The notes below the pieces were generated by a model, which saw nothing but the letters and a program-made list of their open reading frames with translations, made no database searches and had not been told where the DNA came from. From positions 1-20,200 of the forward strand of contig JBAWXE010000046.1 of the NCBI GenBank assembly GCA_037144255.1: a stretch of DNA of 20,200 nucleotides, written 5' to 3'. The stretch's first letter is position 1, and every line of letters starts with the position of its first letter. The position numbers were made by a program, and so were the translations under genes. Shown here piece after piece: positions 1 to 8,048 of this stretch. The stretch comes from JBAWXE01 sp037144255 (lineage in GTDB: Bacteria; Bacteroidota; Bacteroidia; Chitinophagales; Chitinophagaceae).

Positions 1-1702
1 GAGGTAAGCCTTTTTCTTTGGCTACCTGACGGCGCAGATCTTTGAGCATATCGAAGAGGACAGGATCGGCAGCCAGAGGGCCACCACCTGCAGCAGTTTC
101 TTCTTCATCGTCGGGAGCTTCGGTATACTGATGATTGAGCGATACCATGATAGAGTAAGGTTTCTTGAGGAATTTCCTACCCTTATCAGTGATCTTCAGT
201 AAACCATATTCTTCAATATCCTTGCGGATGATACCTTCCAGCATCATTTGGCGGATGAGAGATGTCCAGAAATTGACATCCATCTCCATGATGAGGCCGG
301 AGCCAAAACATTTGAGCGTATTGTGGCGGTAGGTCTGTACCTGTTGGTTGCTTTTGCCCAAGATGATATTCACTACATAGTCTATAGCAAAACGCTCATC
401 GAGTTCGTGTAAAGTATCGAGTACTATCTTAACGCTATCTTTTACTTCTATTTTTTCTTTAGGGTTCAGGCAGTTGTCGCAATTGCCACAATTGTCTTGT
501 TTATACTCCTCGCCGAAATAGTGTAACAATAATTTACGACGGCAAACACTACTTTCTACATAAGCTAGTGTCTCTGAAATTAACTGCGCACCCATTTCGC
601 GTTCGCTCAATGGTTTATCGCGCATCAGGTGTTCCAGTTTTTGTACATCCTTGTGAGAGTAGTAGAGCATACACTTACCTTCCAGTCCATCGCGGCCGGC
701 ACGACCTGTCTCCTGATAATAATTCTCCAGCGACTTAGGTACATTGTAATGTATCACAAAACGTACATCAGGCTTATCTATACCCATACCAAAAGCGATG
801 GTGGCCACTATTACATTTACTTCCTCCATCAGGAACATATCCTGACGTTGGGAGCGTATGGGAGCATCCAACCCCGCGTGATATGCCACAGCAGAGATGC
901 CATTGGCATTGAGAGTACTGGCCAGTTCTTCAGTGGTCTTGCGGTTGAGGGTATAGATGATACCACTCTTACCTTTCATAGAGTTGATGAACTTGACAAT
1001 GCTTTTGAGTGTTTGTTCTTTTTTGCCTTTAGGTACTATCTCGTAATAAAGATTAGCACGATTGAAAGAAGAAATAAAGATATTGGCATTGTGTAAGGCC
1101 AAATTCTTTACTATATCATCTTGTACTTTGGGAGTAGCGGTAGCGGTAAGAGCAATGATAGGTAAGTTAGGATCGATCTCGGTGATCATATCGCGGAGTT
1201 TACGATACTCAGGACGGAAATCGTGACCCCATTCTGAAATACAATGCGCCTCATCTACAGCAACGAAAGAAATATTGATATCTGCAAAGAAAGAAATGTT
1301 CTCTTGTTTGGTAAGTGTCTCAGGTGCTACATAGAGCATTTTGGTGCGGCCTTCTACTAAGTCGGTCTTTACTTTCTTTTGTTGTGCCTTGCTTAAAGTA
1401 GAATTGAGAAAGTGAGCGATATTATCCTGACTGCTGTAACCGCGAATGAGATCTACCTGATTTTTCATTAATGCGATAAGCGGAGAAACGATAATGGCCA
1501 CCCCCTCGCTGAGTAATGCAGGTAACTGGTAGCAAAGAGACTTGCCACCGCCGGTAGGCATGATGACAAAAGTGTCTCTGCCTGATAGTATACTTTTTAT
1601 GATCTTTTCTTGTTCATCCTTAAATCCGTCGAACCCAAAATGGTCGTGAAGGGCTTTCTTGAGATTTATTTTTGATTTGTCTGTACTTGTAGCAGCACCC
1701 AT
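1..1702 (-). CDS. recQ: ATP-dependent DNA helicase RecQ (3' end cut by the window edge)
   Basis: 3'-5' superfamily 2 DNA helicase for recombination and replication-fork repair. The visible 567 residues read without interruption from the ATG at 1702. Walker A is MPTGGGKS (about 48-55) and the DEAH box is VDEAH (149-153) followed by CISEWGHDFRPEY. Motif VI is QETGRAGRDG (about 330-339), preceded by AFGMGIDKPDVR. The RecQ zinc cluster is C387, C405, C408 and C411. A winged-helix (RQC) region follows, then an acidic/glycine-rich linker (about 525-546). The last residues (DMLKDLRRQVAKEKGLP) look like the start of an HRDC domain, so the missing part is probably HRDC plus tail. Codon choice leans more to C-ending codons (ATC, CTC, GGC) than in the genes to its right. 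A 218-bp A+T-rich spacer separates it from the kinase gene, so it is probably transcribed on its own. Confidence 0.96.
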   Translation of the reverse strand, partial: MGAATSTDKSKINLKKALHDHFGFDGFKDEQEKIIKSILSGRDTFVIMPTGGGKSLCYQLPALLSEGVAIIVSPLIALMKNQVDLIRGYSSQDNIAHFLNSTLSKAQQKKVKTDLVEGRTKMLYVAPETLTKQENISFFADINISFVAVDEAHCISEWGHDFRPEYRKLRDMITEIDPNLPIIALTATATPKVQDDIVKNLALHNANIFISSFNRANLYYEIVPKGKKEQTLKSIVKFINSMKGKSGIIYTLNRKTTEELASTLNANGISAVAYHAGLDAPIRSQRQDMFLMEEVNVIVATIAFGMGIDKPDVRFVIHYNVPKSLENYYQETGRAGRDGLEGKCMLYYSHKDVQKLEHLMRDKPLSEREMGAQLISETLAYVESSVCRRKLLLHYFGEEYKQDNCGNCDNCLNPKEKIEVKDSVKIVLDTLHELDERFAIDYVVNIILGKSNQQVQTYRHNTLKCFGSGLIMEMDVNFWTSLIRQMMLEGIIRKDIEEYGLLKITDKGRKFLKKPYSIMVSLNHQYTEAPDDEEETAAGGGPLAADPVLFDMLKDLRRQVAKEKGLP

Positions 1703-1920
1703 ACACTAATTGTTTTACCTGAAGTACCTTAAATTATCCGCAGATTATATGATATAAAAATATATTTCTATTGAAAGGACTGCGAATTTACGAAATACAA
1801 GTTAATAAAAAGCAGCGAGAGATACAATGATTTGCTAAATAATACTTGAACAATAAGAAATATATTATTGAGAAGCTGATTGGGTAAGGAGTATGCTTTA
1901 TTTAGAAGATGTGAAAAGGC
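1703..1920. other. A+T-rich spacer upstream of recQ
   Basis: No supported gene. The spacer should carry the recQ promoter, but I find no exact TAnnTTTG box on the minus strand; the nearest is TAAATTCG (plus-strand 1783-1790), one mismatch off. A weak 6-bp inverted repeat (CAATAA/TTATTG, 1851-1870) lies just past the kinase stop codon. It has no T-tract, so it is not a convincing terminator. Confidence 0.5.
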
Positions 1921-2553
1921 TTATTCTATTGATAAATAATGGGTTTTAAAGTCATAATTTTTATCAAGGAATGTAGTGAGTTGGGTGAAATGAGAAGGGT
2001 TGGCAATGAAATCGCACTTTGAAGTATCTACCATCAAGATCTTACAAGGTTGTTGTTTGAGATATTGGGTATAGACATTCTGTACATTTTCCAGATATGA
2101 GTCAGGAATTTGTTGCTCGTAGCTGCGACCTCTTTTATGGATATTCTGTTGGAGTTTATTGATAGGAGAATGCAGATATATTAAAATATCGGGTGTGGGT
2201 ACCTGAGTGTTAATGATGTTGAACAACTTTTGAAAGAGGTCATATTCATCATTTTTAAGATTGATATTGGCAAAGAGATTGCACTTGGTAAAAGTGTAAT
2301 CGGTGACAATGTTTTGCTGAAATAAGTCTTGAGCAACCAGTTTTTTTAATTGTGAATAACGGTCTGCCAGAAAAGATAATTCCAGTGGGAAAGCATAGCG
2401 TTCAGGGTCTTCGTAGAACTTAGGCAGAAAAGTATTGTCGGCAAATTCTTCTAATATCAGTCGGGCATCGTAATGAGTAGCAAGTATCTGAGCCAGAGTT
2501 GTTTTTCCGGCACCAATATTTCCTTCAATGGCAATATAACGGTAAGGCATCAT
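1921..2553 (-). CDS. Deoxynucleoside kinase (deoxyadenosine/deoxycytidine kinase family)
   Basis: Phosphorylates deoxynucleosides to monophosphates in the salvage pathway. The reading frame is open upstream to 2709, but that extension overlaps the folK 3' end and has no kinase similarity. The ATG-ATG pair at 2553/2550 puts the P-loop where the family has it (GNIGAGKTT, residues 11-19) and gives 210 residues, the usual family length. The substrate-side block ERYAFPLELSFLADRY follows. The motif TDYTFTK stands where other members have the DRS-type motif and matches the Bacteroidota subfamily. The arginine-rich lid is HKRGRSYE. The exact substrate (dA, dC, dG) cannot be read from sequence. It lies 49 bp downstream of folK on the same strand, so the two are probably co-transcribed. 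There is no clear Shine-Dalgarno sequence. Confidence 0.9.
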   Translation of the reverse strand: MMPYRYIAIEGNIGAGKTTLAQILATHYDARLILEEFADNTFLPKFYEDPERYAFPLELSFLADRYSQLKKLVAQDLFQQNIVTDYTFTKCNLFANINLKNDEYDLFQKLFNIINTQVPTPDILIYLHSPINKLQQNIHKRGRSYEQQIPDSYLENVQNVYTQYLKQQPCKILMVDTSKCDFIANPSHFTQLTTFLDKNYDFKTHYLSIE

Positions 2554-2602
2554 CAGATGGTAAAGATAATGCAAAGGCAAAAGAGGATTTAATTTATAAA
2601 TA

Positions 2603-3097
2603 TCAAATAAGTGGGCCGCTGAACTTTTGTACCTCGAGAGGGTCTGAGCATTCGTCCAGTAATTGTATGGATGTTTTTTGCAATGTAGGGTGTAGGAAGC
2701 TTGGGGCAATCTCGCAGAGGGGAATTAAAGTAAATCGGCGAGTGGAGATATAAGGATGTGGTACCTGTAGATCGGATAGGGAAACTATTTGATGACCATA
2801 ATATAATATATCAATATCTAAGCTGCGTTGCCCCCATTTTATGTCCCTTTGGCGGCCCATAGAGGCTTCAATAGACTGGGTAATACTTAATAACCCAGAT
2901 GGGGTGAGAGTGGTATGTATAAGAAGTACTACATTTAGGAAATCCGGCTGGGCCTCTAAACCCCATGCGGAGGTCTGATATACAGATGAAGTGAGGATAA
3001 CAGGACCGCATAGCTTTCCTATTTGTTCCAATGCGTTTTGCATCCAATTTAGGCGGTTGCCCTCATTGCTGCCTAATAGTAGATAAACTTCATTCAT
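2603..3097 (-). CDS. folK: 2-amino-4-hydroxy-6-hydroxymethyldihydropteridine diphosphokinase (HPPK)
   Basis: Transfers pyrophosphate from ATP to 6-hydroxymethyl-7,8-dihydropterin in folate synthesis. At 164 residues it has normal length. Visible family blocks are LLLGSNEGNR (6-15), the pterin-side block YQTSAWGLEAQPDFLN (40-55), the magnesium-binding DID in RSLDIDILYY (D94 and D96, equivalent to the E. coli Asp pair) and VPHPYISTRRF (112-122). The usual GPR before the Asp pair is GQR here, a mild variant. The ATG at 3097 gives the standard N-terminus. It is divergent from sppA across a 64-bp gap and is probably the first gene of a folK-dNK unit. Confidence 0.96.
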   Translation of the reverse strand: MNEVYLLLGSNEGNRLNWMQNALEQIGKLCGPVILTSSVYQTSAWGLEAQPDFLNVVLLIHTTLTPSGLLSITQSIEASMGRQRDIKWGQRSLDIDILYYGHQIVSLSDLQVPHPYISTRRFTLIPLCEIAPSFLHPTLQKTSIQLLDECSDPLEVQKFSGPLI

Positions 3098-3126
3098 TAT
3101 AGTATGTAAAGATAAAATGAGAATGA

Positions 3127-3134
3127 TAACTTTG
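3127..3134 (+). promoter_or_regulatory. Candidate -7 box (TAnnTTTG) for sppA
   Basis: TAACTTTG is an exact match to the Bacteroidota -7 consensus TAnnTTTG. It lies 27 nt before the sppA ATG, giving a predicted start of transcription near 3141 and a leader of about 20 nt. The -33 element (TTG) is poor; only ATG occurs at the expected distance (3104-3106). The assignment rests on the -7 box and position. Confidence 0.45.
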
Positions 3135-3161
3135 TTTATAAATCAAAAATCAATATAAGTA

Positions 3162-4943
3162 ATGAAACAATTCTTTAAAATGTTCTTTGCGTCTTTACTC
3201 GCTATGATAGTGGCAGGCGTAATAGTATTTGGTTTGCTGATAGGACTGATAGTAAGTGCGGTATCAAAATCTATGTCATCTGACAAAGAGAGCAAAGTGA
3301 AAGCAAGTAGTATATTGGTGATAGACCTGAAGAAAACGTTTCATGAACAAGGAGAAAGTAATTCTCTGGCTGCAATTACAGATGGCTCTGCATTTGCATC
3401 GGGTATTTATGATATTACCCGTTCATTAGCAGCAGCTAAAAAAGATGATAATATCAAAGGTATATTGTTGAAATTGGAAGAGACACCTAATGGCTGGGCC
3501 ACATCTGAACAACTACGTGAAGCGCTTTTGGATTTTAAATCCAGTAATAAATTTATCTATGCCTATGGTGAGGATATTCCACAGAAAGCTTATTACATAG
3601 CAACTGTTGCAGATAGCATTTTTGCTAACCCTGTAGGTGGAGTAGAGTTGAAAGGATTTGCTACAGAGCTGGCTTTCTTTAAAGGGACTTTAGAAAAGCT
3701 AGAAGTACAACCTGAGATATACTATGCAGGTAAATTCAAGAGTGCTACAGAACCTTTCAGGGCAGATAAGATGAGCGAACCAAACCGTTTGCAAGTAATG
3801 ACCCTGCAAGGTAATTTCTGGAATGAATTTATAGCAGCAGTAGCCAAACATGCAGGTACAGATGCAGCTACAGTGAATGACTGGACAGTAAAGGGCTTGA
3901 TACAATTTCCGGCAGATGCATTGAAATATAAACTGGTAGATGGAATACGCTATTGGGATGAGGTAGAAGTTCTGTTACGTTCAAAAACAGGACTTAAGAA
4001 AGATGAAGCTATACACTACACTAGTATTGACGACTATGCTGATAATGTAAAACGTAATCGCAAGATCAGTGAAAAGAAAATTGCACTACTGTTTGCAGAA
4101 GGTAATGTAGTAGATGGTAAAGGTGATGACTATCAGATAGCATCTGAGGATATGGCAGAGACCATAGCTAAGATTCGTAAGGATGATAAGATCAAAGCAG
4201 TAGTACTACGTGTGAATTCTCCGGGTGGAAGTGCGTTAGCATCAGAAGTAATCCTGCGTGAATTGCAATTGCTGAGACAAAAGAAACCATTGATAGTGTC
4301 TATGGGAGATGTAGCTGCATCAGGTGGATATTATATTGCTTGTCAGGCAGACAGTATCTTCGCTATGCCATATACTATTACAGGTAGCATAGGTGTATTC
4401 AGCATGTTGTTCAGTGCTGAAGGATTGATGAAACATAAGCTGGGTGTAACTTTTGATGGAGTAAAGAATGCTCCTTATGCAGATATTCCAACAGTATCTC
4501 GTACCATGACTGCAGATGAAGGACAGCGTATGCAAAATTCGGTAGATAATATTTATTCTATTTTTAAAAGCCGAGTATCTGTTGGGCGTAAAATAAGCGT
4601 AGAAGAAGTAGATAGCATAGCTCAAGGCCGTGTATGGACAGGTAGAGATGCACTGAAGATCAAACTGATAGATGGTCTTGGGAACTTGGACAGAGCGTTA
4701 CAAAGTGCAGCTGCCATGGCAAAATTGTCTGATTATTCAGTAAGTACCTACCCTGGTGCTGTAGATAAATTTGAAAGCCTGATGCGCAAACTAAAAGGAA
4801 ATAGGGCAGCTGCAGCAGCCATTCAAACTACCCTGCAAAATGAATTAGGCTCTGATTACGAATATTATCAACAACTGAAACAACTACGAAAAATGAATGG
4901 TAAAGCAATGATGTCTATGCCGTTCAGCTATAATATGAAATAA
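3162..4943 (+). CDS. sppA: Signal peptide peptidase SppA, long (67-kDa type) form
   Basis: Membrane-anchored serine protease that degrades cleaved signal peptides. At 593 residues it is the long form with two tandem S49 domains, as in E. coli. One N-terminal membrane anchor spans about residues 8-35. The N-terminal domain carries the general-base lysine in AGKFKSATEPF (K193, equivalent to E. coli K209). The C-terminal domain carries the nucleophile in GDVAASGGYY (S387, equivalent to S409), after the oxyanion-side VNSPGGSALAS. Both catalytic residues are present, so it should be active. It is divergent from folK, an arrangement I recall from other Bacteroidota. It ends in a strong intrinsic terminator, so it is probably monocistronic. 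Confidence 0.96.
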   Translation: MKQFFKMFFASLLAMIVAGVIVFGLLIGLIVSAVSKSMSSDKESKVKASSILVIDLKKTFHEQGESNSLAAITDGSAFASGIYDITRSLAAAKKDDNIKGILLKLEETPNGWATSEQLREALLDFKSSNKFIYAYGEDIPQKAYYIATVADSIFANPVGGVELKGFATELAFFKGTLEKLEVQPEIYYAGKFKSATEPFRADKMSEPNRLQVMTLQGNFWNEFIAAVAKHAGTDAATVNDWTVKGLIQFPADALKYKLVDGIRYWDEVEVLLRSKTGLKKDEAIHYTSIDDYADNVKRNRKISEKKIALLFAEGNVVDGKGDDYQIASEDMAETIAKIRKDDKIKAVVLRVNSPGGSALASEVILRELQLLRQKKPLIVSMGDVAASGGYYIACQADSIFAMPYTITGSIGVFSMLFSAEGLMKHKLGVTFDGVKNAPYADIPTVSRTMTADEGQRMQNSVDNIYSIFKSRVSVGRKISVEEVDSIAQGRVWTGRDALKIKLIDGLGNLDRALQSAAAMAKLSDYSVSTYPGAVDKFESLMRKLKGNRAAAAAIQTTLQNELGSDYEYYQQLKQLRKMNGKAMMSMPFSYNMK

Positions 4944-4967
4944 AAATTTGTTGGTTTTTAAAAGGTT

Positions 4968-5002
4968 AGCCCCGCTGCAGACATGCAGCGGGGCTTTTTT
5001 TT
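4968..5002 (+). terminator. Strong intrinsic terminator after sppA
   Basis: A perfect 12-bp G+C-rich stem (AGCCCCGCTGCA at 4968-4979 with TGCAGCGGGGCT at 4984-4995), a 4-nt loop (GACA) and an eight-T run. It begins 24 nt after the sppA stop codon. Confidence 0.93.
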
Positions 5003-5088
5003 GAAAAAATATATAATCAATAAATCCAAACAACTATGCCTGCCGTATATGATATCGAAACATTTAATAACCATTTAAATTATTCTTT

Positions 5089-5652
5089 ATGAAACGTCCA
5101 ATACTGATACCGGTAATGGCTATAGCATTGCTGGCAGTTAACACTACACAAACCTATGGAGGTAGTAAAGAAAAAACCGTAATGGTAGGCGGTGCACCAA
5201 TGTATCCATCGAAGGACATTGTGCAAAATGCACTGAACTCAAAAGATCATACCACTCTAGTAGCAGCAGTAAAGGCCGCCGGACTGGTAGAAACACTTGA
5301 AAGTGCCGGACCTTTTACGGTTTTTGCACCCACCAATGCAGCATTCGGTATGCTACCTGCAGGTAATGTAGATAACTTACTAAAACCTGAAAATAAGAGC
5401 AAATTGAGTTCTTTACTTACATACCATGTAATAGCCGGAAAAATGGATGCCAATGACCTAATGGGAAAAATTAAATTGGGAAATGGTAAGGCAATGTTAA
5501 AAACCGTGAATGGAGAAGAACTGACCATAATGCAAAAAGGTAAGACCTTGATGATAAAAGACAGTAAGGGCGCTATGGCAATGGTAACAATAAAAGACGT
5601 ATATCAAAAAAATGGTGTTATACATGTTATAGACCATGTATTAATGCCTTAG
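5089..5652 (+). CDS. Secreted single-domain fasciclin (FAS1) protein
   Basis: 187 residues. A signal peptide occupies about 1-23 (KR at positions 2-3, a hydrophobic core, then TQTYG). It is followed by one FAS1 domain (about 43-187) with the H1-type block FAPTNAAF (79-86), the YH motif (112-113) and the H2-type end NGVIHVIDHVLMP (175-187). FAS1 domains are adhesion modules of surface and matrix proteins; the ligand here is unknown. The stretch MVGGAPMYPSKDIVQNA before the domain is typical of Bacteroidota secreted fasciclins. No lipobox, membrane anchor or T9SS sorting domain is seen, so it is probably periplasmic or released. The gene sits between two strong terminators and should be its own transcript. 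No exact promoter box is seen in the 87 bp before it. Confidence 0.92.
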   Translation: MKRPILIPVMAIALLAVNTTQTYGGSKEKTVMVGGAPMYPSKDIVQNALNSKDHTTLVAAVKAAGLVETLESAGPFTVFAPTNAAFGMLPAGNVDNLLKPENKSKLSSLLTYHVIAGKMDANDLMGKIKLGNGKAMLKTVNGEELTIMQKGKTLMIKDSKGAMAMVTIKDVYQKNGVIHVIDHVLMP

Positions 5653-5679
5653 CTTGTTTGTTTGCTTCATAGTATCTTT

Positions 5680-5707
5680 AGGGGGGAATTCTTTCCCCCC
5701 TTTTTTT
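5680..5707 (+). terminator. Intrinsic terminator after the fasciclin gene
   Basis: GGGGGGAA (5681-5688) pairs with TTCCCCCC (5693-5700) around a TTCT loop, with one further A-T pair (5680/5701). A seven-T run follows. It lies 28 nt after the fasciclin stop codon and only 26 nt before the next start codon. Confidence 0.9.
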
Positions 5708-5733
5708 ATTTTTATTAATTATTAAAAACACCT

Positions 5734-7110
5734 GTGAAGAAGGAAAGCATCTCGGTATTCGATATTTTTAAAATTGGCATTGGCCCCAGTAGTTCTCATA
5801 CACTAGGACCATGGCGTGCAGCTTTACGTTTCTTAGATAATTTGCATCATTACGGTAGCCTTAATGAGGTAAGATCATTAAAGGTTTTGTTATATGGTTC
5901 TTTGGCCAAAACAGGTAAAGGACATGGCACAGATGTGGCAGTGATTTTAGGATTGTGTGGCGAAGACCCGGTGACATTTGATGTGAATCAGATAACACCA
6001 CGCATGGAGCATATAGCAGAGAATAAACACATGAAGGTGAGAGGTGAGAAAGATATTTCCTTTGACCCTAGTGTAGATGTTGTTTTCTTGTACGATGATT
6101 CTTTGCCTTATCATCCTAATGCGCTCACATTCCTATGTACCTTTAATGATGGGAAGGAAATTGCAGAAACATACTACTCTATAGGTGGTGGATTTGTAGT
6201 AAAGGAAGGAGAAGAAAATGGTGTAGGAAATGCAGTGGAATTACCGTTCCCTGTAGAGAAATCGGACCAGCTGATACACTGGTGTATGACCACAGGCCTG
6301 AATATAGCAGAGGTAGTACTGAAAATATGGGAGATCATGCGCGACTGTATCTATCGAGGTTGTCATATTGGTGGTGAATTGCCAGGCGGATTGCATGTCA
6401 TGAGACGTGCTGCTGCATTGAATAAAAAGTTACTGAAAGGAAAGACTTACAATAGCTATAATGAATGGGTAGATTGCATTCGTACAGGTGGTAACAGTTT
6501 TCAGTACATACTGGATTGGGTATCTTGTTTTGCACTGGCTGTAAATGAAGAGAACGCCTCATTTAGCCGGGTAGTGACGGCGCCTACTAATGGAGCTGCC
6601 GGGGTAGTACCGGCTGTGTTGCAATATTTTGTCACCTTCTGCGATGGTTTTGATGATGATAAGATCGTCCATTTCCTATTGGCAGCATCAGAGATAGGAA
6701 GCATATTTAAGAAAGGAGCTACTTTGTCTGCAGCTATGGGTGGTTGTCAGGCAGAGATAGGTGTTTCCTCATCTATGGCAGCAGCAGCCCTTACCGAAAT
6801 TATAGGTGGTAGTGTAAGACAGTGTCTGATGGCAGCGGAGATAGCAATGGAACATCATTTGGGTCTTACCTGCGATCCGGTAGGTGGGCTGGTACAGGTT
6901 CCTTGTATAGAACGTAATACCATGGGAGCTATTAAAGCTATTACTGCATCTCAGTTGGCATTGCAAAGCAATCCGGATAATGCACGCATATCGTTGGATG
7001 TAGTAGTGAATACCATGTGGGAGACCGCACTGGATATGAACCATAAATATAAAGAGACAGCTGAGGGGGGATTGGCTACCAATATACCGATCAGTTTAAG
7101 CGAGTGCTAA
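5734..7110 (+). CDS. sdaA: L-serine ammonia-lyase, iron-sulfur dependent, single chain (SdaA type)
   Basis: Deaminates L-serine to pyruvate and ammonia using a catalytic [4Fe-4S] cluster. The start is GTG at 5734: an in-frame stop lies at 5716-5718, and ISVFDIFKIGIGPSSSHT right after the start matches the known family N-terminus. The beta domain is N-terminal (GPSSSHT, about 18-24). The alpha domain carries the cluster cysteines C338 (MGGCQAEIG), C380 (LTCDPVGG) and C391 (QVPCIERN). The protein is 458 residues and ends in cysteine, as in the Legionella enzyme, whose last cysteine (C458) ligates the cluster in the resting state. The spacing between the three internal cysteines (42 and 11) also matches that enzyme as I remember it. 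kdsA follows after 24 bp, so the two are probably co-transcribed. Confidence 0.95.
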   Translation: MKKESISVFDIFKIGIGPSSSHTLGPWRAALRFLDNLHHYGSLNEVRSLKVLLYGSLAKTGKGHGTDVAVILGLCGEDPVTFDVNQITPRMEHIAENKHMKVRGEKDISFDPSVDVVFLYDDSLPYHPNALTFLCTFNDGKEIAETYYSIGGGFVVKEGEENGVGNAVELPFPVEKSDQLIHWCMTTGLNIAEVVLKIWEIMRDCIYRGCHIGGELPGGLHVMRRAAALNKKLLKGKTYNSYNEWVDCIRTGGNSFQYILDWVSCFALAVNEENASFSRVVTAPTNGAAGVVPAVLQYFVTFCDGFDDDKIVHFLLAASEIGSIFKKGATLSAAMGGCQAEIGVSSSMAAAALTEIIGGSVRQCLMAAEIAMEHHLGLTCDPVGGLVQVPCIERNTMGAIKAITASQLALQSNPDNARISLDVVVNTMWETALDMNHKYKETAEGGLATNIPISLSEC

Positions 7111-7134
7111 TTTTTTACTATTTATTTTTGATAC

Positions 7135-7965
7135 ATGACCGAACAGTTTTTGAATCAGCTTTTCCCAAAGCATACAAACAGTAATAACTTCTTCCTTATG
7201 GCAGGACCATGTGTGGTAGAAGGAGAAGAAATAGTAATGAAGACTGCTGAAAGGATCATTGAGATCTGTACTAAGTTGCAGATACCATATGTATTCAAGG
7301 CCTCTTATCGCAAAGCTAATCGTACCCGTCTGGATAGTTTTACAGGTGTTGGTGACGAGAAAGCATTGCAGATACTGAGCAAAGTGCGCGATACATTTCA
7401 AGTACCTGTAGTAACAGATATACACGCTGCTGATGAAGCAGTTATGGCTGCGGCACATGTAGATGTGTTGCAGATACCTGCATTCCTTTGTCGCCAGACA
7501 GATATTTTGATTGCGGCAGCAGCTACAGGCAAAGTGGTGAATGTGAAGAAAGGACAATTCCTTTCTCCTGAAGCTATGAGTTTTGCAGTAGATAAATTGC
7601 GCCAGAGTGGTAATGAACGCATCATACTTACAGACCGCGGAGTAATGTTTGGTTATCATGACTTGATAGTAGACTACCGTGGTATACCTATCATGAAGGG
7701 GTTAGGTGTGCCTGTAGTATTAGATTGTACACACTCTCTACAGCAACCCAACCAAACAAGTGGTGTAACAGGTGGTAATCCACAAATGATAGAAACTATT
7801 TGTAGGGCAGGTATAGCAGTGGGTGCAGATGGACTGTTCATAGAAACACATCCTGAACCGGCTAAGGCGAAATCTGATGGTGCAAATATGCTCCGTTTAG
7901 ACCTGCTGGAAGGATTATTGACCAAAATGGTGCGTCTGAGACAGGCTTATTTGGATACTATATAG
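7135..7965 (+). CDS. kdsA: 3-deoxy-8-phosphooctulonate synthase (KDO8P synthase), metal-dependent class
   Basis: Condenses phosphoenolpyruvate with arabinose 5-phosphate to Kdo-8-phosphate, the first committed step to the Kdo of LPS, in the cytoplasm. It is a 276-residue TIM-barrel enzyme. Visible motifs are LMAGPCVVEGEE (21-32), FKASYRKANR (54-63), IPAFLCRQTD (114-123), NVKKGQF (136-142) and ETHPEPAKAKSDG (237-249). C26 stands where E. coli, which is metal-independent, has Asn. C26, H200, E237 and D248 keep exactly the spacing of the metal ligands C11, H185, E222 and D233 of the Aquifex enzyme. This one should therefore use a divalent metal. It lies 24 bp after sdaA with no terminator between them. 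The two have no obvious metabolic link. Confidence 0.96.
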   Translation: MTEQFLNQLFPKHTNSNNFFLMAGPCVVEGEEIVMKTAERIIEICTKLQIPYVFKASYRKANRTRLDSFTGVGDEKALQILSKVRDTFQVPVVTDIHAADEAVMAAAHVDVLQIPAFLCRQTDILIAAAATGKVVNVKKGQFLSPEAMSFAVDKLRQSGNERIILTDRGVMFGYHDLIVDYRGIPIMKGLGVPVVLDCTHSLQQPNQTSGVTGGNPQMIETICRAGIAVGADGLFIETHPEPAKAKSDGANMLRLDLLEGLLTKMVRLRQAYLDTI

Positions 7966-8011
7966 TATTTAAGACTCATTCATATAGGTTAATCATATAA
8001 TAATTCAATAC

Positions 8012-8034
8012 TAAGAGCTATTTTGCGGCTCTTA
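8012..8034 (+). promoter_or_regulatory. 7-bp hairpin between kdsA and the peptidase gene
   Basis: TAAGAGC (8012-8018) and GCTCTTA (8028-8034) pair perfectly around a 9-nt loop. The following stretch is only TTTAAT, so it would be a weak terminator for kdsA. It could also be a leader hairpin, 14 nt before the ATG of the next gene. Which one cannot be told from sequence. Confidence 0.4.
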
Positions 8035-8048
8035 TTTAATAGTATAGT

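Noticed and set aside
629..1096. 155-codon open frame on the plus strand
   Set aside because: It lies antisense inside recQ, whose motifs are complete; the product is cysteine/tyrosine-rich with no recognisable domain. The same applies to long antisense frames inside folK, sppA, sdaA, kdsA, the DPP IV gene, M32, rel and the SprE-like gene.
1851..1870. Inverted repeat after the deoxynucleoside kinase as a terminator
   Set aside because: It is only six A+T-rich pairs with no T-tract on the transcribed side.
2554..2709. N-terminal extension of the deoxynucleoside kinase frame up to 2709
   Set aside because: It overlaps the folK 3' end in another frame, has no kinase similarity, and would make the protein about 50 residues longer than its family.
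3107..3114. TATCTTTA (minus strand) as a promoter for folK
   Set aside because: It has one mismatch to the -7 box, no -33 element at the proper distance (nearest TTTG is 29 bp away), and a start of transcription right at the ATG.
7123..7130. TATTTTTG, an exact -7 box match before kdsA
   Set aside because: It lies 4 nt before the ATG, so transcription would begin inside the coding region. It is a chance match in A+T-rich DNA.
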